Source of the DNA: Ardenticatenales bacterium
GTDB taxonomy: Bacteria > Chloroflexota > Anaerolineae > Ardenticatenales > Ardenticatenaceae
Reading direction: 5' to 3'
Length of the DNA: 8,908 bases
Assembly (NCBI GenBank): GCA_013812995.1
Contig: JACCSL010000520.1
Location: 1 to 8,908 of the forward strand
Both the position numbers and the translations under genes were made by a program. A model generated the notes under the pieces. The model was not told the origin of the DNA and did no database searches. It saw only the letters and a program-made list of their open reading frames with translations. Within the stretch, counting starts at the first letter, position 1, and each line of letters starts with the position of its first letter. Shown here piece by piece: positions 6,443 through 8,908 of the stretch.

Positions 6443-7432
6443 TCAAACAAGAAAACGCTGGAACCAGAGGAAGGGAATGACCACGCCCGTCAGCGCGGCG
6501 CTACCCTCCCCCTTGTCCTGCGCCAGCCACAGGGCCGCGACCTGCTCGATCTGCCGATGGATCTCATCGGCATAAGGGCCATTGGCCGTGAGAGCGGCAT
6601 ACAGTTCATGCCAGCGCGCACTCCACTGTCCGCCAAGGGCCGCCAGCAGGCTGGCCCGCCCAAGGGGGCTGGTACGCTCTGCGGCGCTGCGTGCCAGCCG
6701 CGGAAGCAGCCCTGAGATTCGCAGGCCGCTGCCCTGCCGCACGAATTCCGGCCAGAGTTGTACCCCCGCCATGAAGCCGAGGATAAACGAATCACCCACC
6801 GGCGGAGAGCCCGGCCCCAGCCCGGCCAAGCTATTGACGGCGCGCTCGCCCGCTGCCAGGTCACCAGAGACCATAGACTCCAGAAAGGCCGTCAGTGCCC
6901 TACTGGCTCGCCAGCGGAACAGGCGCTCGGTGCCAGGGAGATCAGATAGATGGCGCGATGGTGGCTCCATGTTCAACAGATCAGGAAGAATACCGCCAAT
7001 GGTGGCTTCAGGGGCGCGGGCCATCAGCCAGTCCCCCAGCAGGGCGAGATGGCGGGAGAGCAGTATCTCGTCGACCGTAGCGGGGGGCCCCTCCCAGGAA
7101 AGCGCACTAGACCAGGGGGATTGCTCTGGGAGACTCAGGGTCAGGTTATCACCCAGCCACAGATCCCCACGGACACGCCAGGTGTAAAAGTCACGGGGCA
7201 GGCTTTCCCAGCGCGCGGCGGCTTCTTCAGGGACTACTACCCGGAAGGGGCCATTGCCAATCGCGGGGGTGACGAGGTGCACCACTTCCCCAGATTGATC
7301 TACAAGCAGGAGGCTCTCAGGGGTGGCTTCCCATACCCGTGCCAACCAATTCGCGCCAAGACGGCTGGCCGCGAGCTCGCCCCAATCAAGCGCGCGAATG
7401 GTAGGGGGAGCCGCGCGCTGCGAGGGATGCAT
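6443..7432 (-). CDS. DUF2877/AllH-like protein with altered signature
   Basis: The 329-residue product carries LAGLGPGSPPVGDSFILGF (202-220). This is recognisably the DUF2877 signature (typically LxGLGpGLTPSGDDfLxG), but with SPPVGDS instead of TPSGDD. A second family-like segment, GEGSAALTGVVIPF (308-321), recalls the GHxSGxxxLxG motif near the C-terminus of the family, also altered. DUF2877 is the family of AllH (YlbF), a subunit of the oxamate carbamoyltransferase of allantoin breakdown in enterobacteria. Nothing else of that pathway is here, and the altered acidic pair makes the same activity doubtful. The start overlaps the RNase D stop as TGATG, so translation is probably coupled and the ATG at 7432 is well placed. 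The protein has no membrane helices. Its working role is unknown. Family assignment rests on one motif and general layout, hence moderate confidence; the reading frame itself is secure. Confidence 0.65.
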   Translation of the reverse strand: MHPSQRAAPPTIRALDWGELAASRLGANWLARVWEATPESLLLVDQSGEVVHLVTPAIGNGPFRVVVPEEAAARWESLPRDFYTWRVRGDLWLGDNLTLSLPEQSPWSSALSWEGPPATVDEILLSRHLALLGDWLMARAPEATIGGILPDLLNMEPPSRHLSDLPGTERLFRWRASRALTAFLESMVSGDLAAGERAVNSLAGLGPGSPPVGDSFILGFMAGVQLWPEFVRQGSGLRISGLLPRLARSAAERTSPLGRASLLAALGGQWSARWHELYAALTANGPYADEIHRQIEQVAALWLAQDKGEGSAALTGVVIPFLWFQRFLV

Positions 7433-8622
7433 CAGGAGATCGATTCAGGGTGAACGAGCCGAAGGTGTCCCTTTTTGGGCTCCCAGGCCAGATAAGCGCG
7501 CCCCTCTGCCAGGGCGAGCAGGTCCATGCCCACGAGGCGATGTCGCCAGCCACGCATCACACCCAGCGACGCCTGTGCTTCTGGCGTCGCGCTGACCAGT
7601 TCTTTAAGATCAGCAGCGGTTGCCAGGTAGTGCGGAGCGATGTTGACCTCGTCGGCACGGGCACGCAGCCAGGATTGCATCAGTGAAACCAGAGAGTTTT
7701 GCTGCTCGCTCAGGTCATTGCGCTCCGGTAGCTTAGGCCACTCGGTGCGTGGCAGCGCCCCCCCCCGCTGGAGCGCAGCGAGGATTTCTTTGCCGTGACG
7801 CTCGACTTCCCGCTCATGGAGTCCACGAATCTCCTTCAGCGTAGAGAGGCTATCGGGCATCTGGCGCACCAGCTCGACCAGGAGATGATCGCGGATAATC
7901 AAGGAGGGGGCGCGGTCACGGCGGATCGCCTCCCGCTCGCGCCACTCGGCAAGCTCGCGGAGGAGGGCCAGCTCACGCGGTTTCAGCCGCTGCATCCCGG
8001 AAATGCGGCGATACGCCTCGCGGGGATGCACGCGGCGGTAGCTGTCGGGATTGCTCATCGCCGCCCATTCATCGTCCAGCCACTCGGTGCGGCCCATCGC
8101 CTCCAGTTGCTCTTGCAGACGGTCGTAGACAGGCAGCAGGTAGCGCACGTCGTTCAGCGCATACTCAATCTGGGCCAGCGTCAACGGGCGGCGCGTCCAG
8201 TCCGTGAGCGTCTGAGACTTGGTGAGCGACACGCCCAGCAACCCCTCGACGAGGCGCGAATAGCCAATCTGCGCGCCCTGCCCAACCATCGCGGCAGCCA
8301 CTTGAGTGTCGAAGAGCGGTGTGGGAATGCGCCCCATAAGGTTGAAAAAGATTTCCAGATCCTGGTCCGCCGCGTGGAAGATTTTGAGGATGGCAGGATC
8401 GTCCAGAATGTCGGTGAAGGGGCCAAGCGACCCCAGCGCGCGATAGTCCAAAATCGCCGCGACGTCGGGCGTCGCGATTTGGATGATCTCCAGTTGCGGA
8501 TAATACTGTCGCTCGCGAACGAACTCCGTGTCAACCGCCAGATGCGGGGCACCCCGAAGCTGCGCGACGAGCGACGCCAGGGCTTCTATGGTATTGATGT
8601 AATGTGGCTCATTTGCTGACAT
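7432..8622 (-). CDS. rnd: Ribonuclease D (3'-5' exoribonuclease, DEDDy)
   Basis: The 396-residue product has the complete RNase D layout. The exonuclease domain (about 1-190) shows DTE (31-33; Asp31 and Glu33), HAADQDLE (83-90; Asp88), DTQ (105-107) and YALNDVRYL (154-162; Tyr154 and Asp158). These are the metal-binding DEDD residues plus the Tyr of the DEDDy subgroup. An HRDC domain follows at about 211-289 (LKPRELALLRELAEWR onward), then a C-terminal HRDC-like region to 396. RNase D trims 3' ends of tRNA precursors and other small RNAs in the cytoplasm. Length is close to that of the E. coli enzyme. The ATG at 8622 has AAGG at 8635-8638, spaced twelve bases, which is somewhat far. It is the first gene of a two-gene unit with the DUF2877-like gene. 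A run of nine G residues falls at residues 286-289, between HRDC and the C-terminal part. Confidence 0.95.
   Translation of the reverse strand: MSANEPHYINTIEALASLVAQLRGAPHLAVDTEFVRERQYYPQLEIIQIATPDVAAILDYRALGSLGPFTDILDDPAILKIFHAADQDLEIFFNLMGRIPTPLFDTQVAAAMVGQGAQIGYSRLVEGLLGVSLTKSQTLTDWTRRPLTLAQIEYALNDVRYLLPVYDRLQEQLEAMGRTEWLDDEWAAMSNPDSYRRVHPREAYRRISGMQRLKPRELALLRELAEWREREAIRRDRAPSLIIRDHLLVELVRQMPDSLSTLKEIRGLHEREVERHGKEILAALQRGGALPRTEWPKLPERNDLSEQQNSLVSLMQSWLRARADEVNIAPHYLATAADLKELVSATPEAQASLGVMRGWRHRLVGMDLLALAEGRAYLAWEPKKGHLRLVHPESIS
7758..7766 (-). repeat. Homopolymer of nine G (coding strand) within the RNase D gene
   Basis: The plus strand reads nine consecutive C residues, which are CGG GGG GGG GCG in the RNase D frame (Arg286-Gly-Gly-Ala289). 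Runs of this length are prone to polymerase slippage and sequencing error. A one-base change would break the C-terminal third while leaving the exonuclease and HRDC domains intact. Confidence 0.85.
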
Positions 8623-8715
8623 AGAATTTACGGACCTTAGTGAGAGAAAGCTTCAGAGGCTTGAGCCCTAGGATGCCAACGGTAGGCGCTTTAGGCGAAT
8701 CGAACGGCAAGGCTG

Positions 8716-8744
8716 ATTCTATGTGAAGCCTTGACAGCAACCAA
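8716..8744 (-). promoter_or_regulatory. Candidate leftward promoter for the RNase D gene
   Basis: On the minus strand TTGGTT (8744-8739) and TAGAAT (8721-8716) are 17 bases apart. The -10 box matches at five of six positions, while the -35 box matches only in TTG. Transcription would start near 8709, about 87 bases before the ATG at 8622. Confidence 0.4.
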
Positions 8745-8759
8745 GCACTTTGGTATCTT
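8731..8759 (+). promoter_or_regulatory. Candidate rightward sigma-70 promoter
   Basis: The plus strand has a perfect TTGACA (8731-8736), a 17-base spacer and TATCTT (8754-8759), four of six in the -10 box. It would fire rightward, away from the RNase D gene, with a start near 8766. It overlaps the leftward promoter candidate, so the two could compete. No ATG lies downstream within the window, so its target would be beyond the right edge or an RNA. Confidence 0.4.
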
Positions 8760-8773
8760 GGGAGTGGCACAAC

Positions 8774-8787
8774 GGAACATTTGTTCG
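8774..8787. promoter_or_regulatory. LexA/SOS-box-like palindrome GAAC-N4-GTTC
   Basis: The sequence GGAACATTTGTTCG is close to the Gram-positive LexA operator consensus CGAACRNRYGTTCG. Both half-sites GAAC and GTTC are intact with the required four-base spacing; the first base and one inner base differ. It lies just after the predicted start point of the rightward promoter, where a repressor would block transcription. The match may be by chance, and no lexA gene is in the window. Confidence 0.35.
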
Positions 8788-8827
8788 GCGGTTGGGCCAG
8801 AACCTTAAGAATTTCAGATAGGCGGTT

Positions 8828-8846
8828 GCGGCGAAGAGGTCGCCGC
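8828..8846. repeat. Perfect 7-bp stem hairpin
   Basis: GCGGCGA (8828-8834) and TCGCCGC (8840-8846) are exact reverse complements around a five-base loop AGAGG. Neither side is followed by a T-run, so it is not a standard intrinsic terminator. It could be a leader structure or a protein site. Confidence 0.5.
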
Positions 8847-8908
8847 GTAAAATCTGGACCACACCAAGGTTCCAGTCGTATCACCAACGTATCGTCTCTC
8901 GATCTACG

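Larger units (their letters stand above)
8623..8908. other. Right-edge region without a convincing gene
   Basis: No frame here gives a recognisable protein. One minus-strand frame stays open from the edge to 8609, overlapping the start of the RNase D gene by 14 bases. Its sequence is rich in Arg, Ser, Pro and Leu, looks like no known family, and lacks an ATG. The stretch holds candidate promoters in both directions, a LexA-box-like palindrome, a hairpin, and an eight-base direct repeat GGCGGTTG (8787-8794 and 8821-8828). Confidence 0.55.

Noticed and set aside
6582..7187. Plus-strand open frames opposite the DUF2877-like gene
   Set aside because: Several overlapping frames with Arg/Ser/Pro-rich translations and no motif. 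The coupled minus-strand gene explains the region.
7795..8619. Plus-strand open frame of 274 codons
   Set aside because: Antisense shadow of the RNase D gene, typical of GC-rich coding DNA. The minus-strand product has all DEDDy motifs.
8609..8908. Minus-strand open frame of about 99 codons to the right edge
   Set aside because: No ATG, the only in-window start is a TTG, the product is unlike any family, it overlaps the RNase D start, and it would place a gene over two promoter-like sites. It cannot be excluded as the tail of a gene beyond the edge.
1..8908. Insertion sequence, CRISPR array, tRNA or rRNA
   Set aside because: No transposase-like protein, terminal repeats, regularly spaced repeats or tRNA/rRNA-like conserved stretches were seen on either strand.

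Overview
The window reads almost entirely leftward (minus strand) and falls into two blocks. The right block (about 6443-8622) is a GC-rich, housekeeping-like pair: a full-length ribonuclease D (DEDDy exonuclease plus HRDC domain), translationally coupled through a TGATG overlap to a DUF2877/AllH-like protein. The left block (about 1-6358) is visibly less GC-rich. It holds five tightly packed leftward genes with gaps of only 73, 42, 18 and 26 bases behind one good sigma-70-type promoter: a MurG/GT28-like GT-B glycosyltransferase, a radical SAM enzyme with a C-terminal cysteine cluster, a 625-residue CHAT/caspase-like protein with a zinc-ribbon-like segment, a 12-TM-type MFS transporter, and a DegT/DnrJ/EryC1 aminotransferase that runs off the left edge.

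The organism is a bacterium. The RNase D, the DUF2877 neighbour and the mix of moderate and high GC would fit a Chloroflexota member (for example a Ktedonobacteria-like soil bacterium), but this is an impression and not a proof. There are no rRNA or tRNA genes, no CRISPR array, no transposase and no recognisable attachment site.

The left operon looks like part of a specialised-metabolite or modified-peptide pathway. The sugar-type aminotransferase and glycosyltransferase suggest an amino-sugar or aminocyclitol building block and its transfer. The radical SAM protein suggests an oxidative or rearranging step. The MFS protein is a plausible exporter. The unexpected member is the CHAT-like protein, which keeps a His...Cys dyad pattern and carries extra cysteine pairs and a beta-rich C-terminus. 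It could be a maturation peptidase, a scaffold or a stress effector. No small precursor-peptide gene is visible between the genes; one could lie beyond the left edge.

The right 286 bases (8623-8908) hold no convincing gene. They carry a candidate leftward promoter for the RNase D gene, a strong-looking rightward promoter, a GAAC-N4-GTTC palindrome resembling the Gram-positive LexA/SOS box just downstream of it, and a perfect 7-bp stem hairpin.
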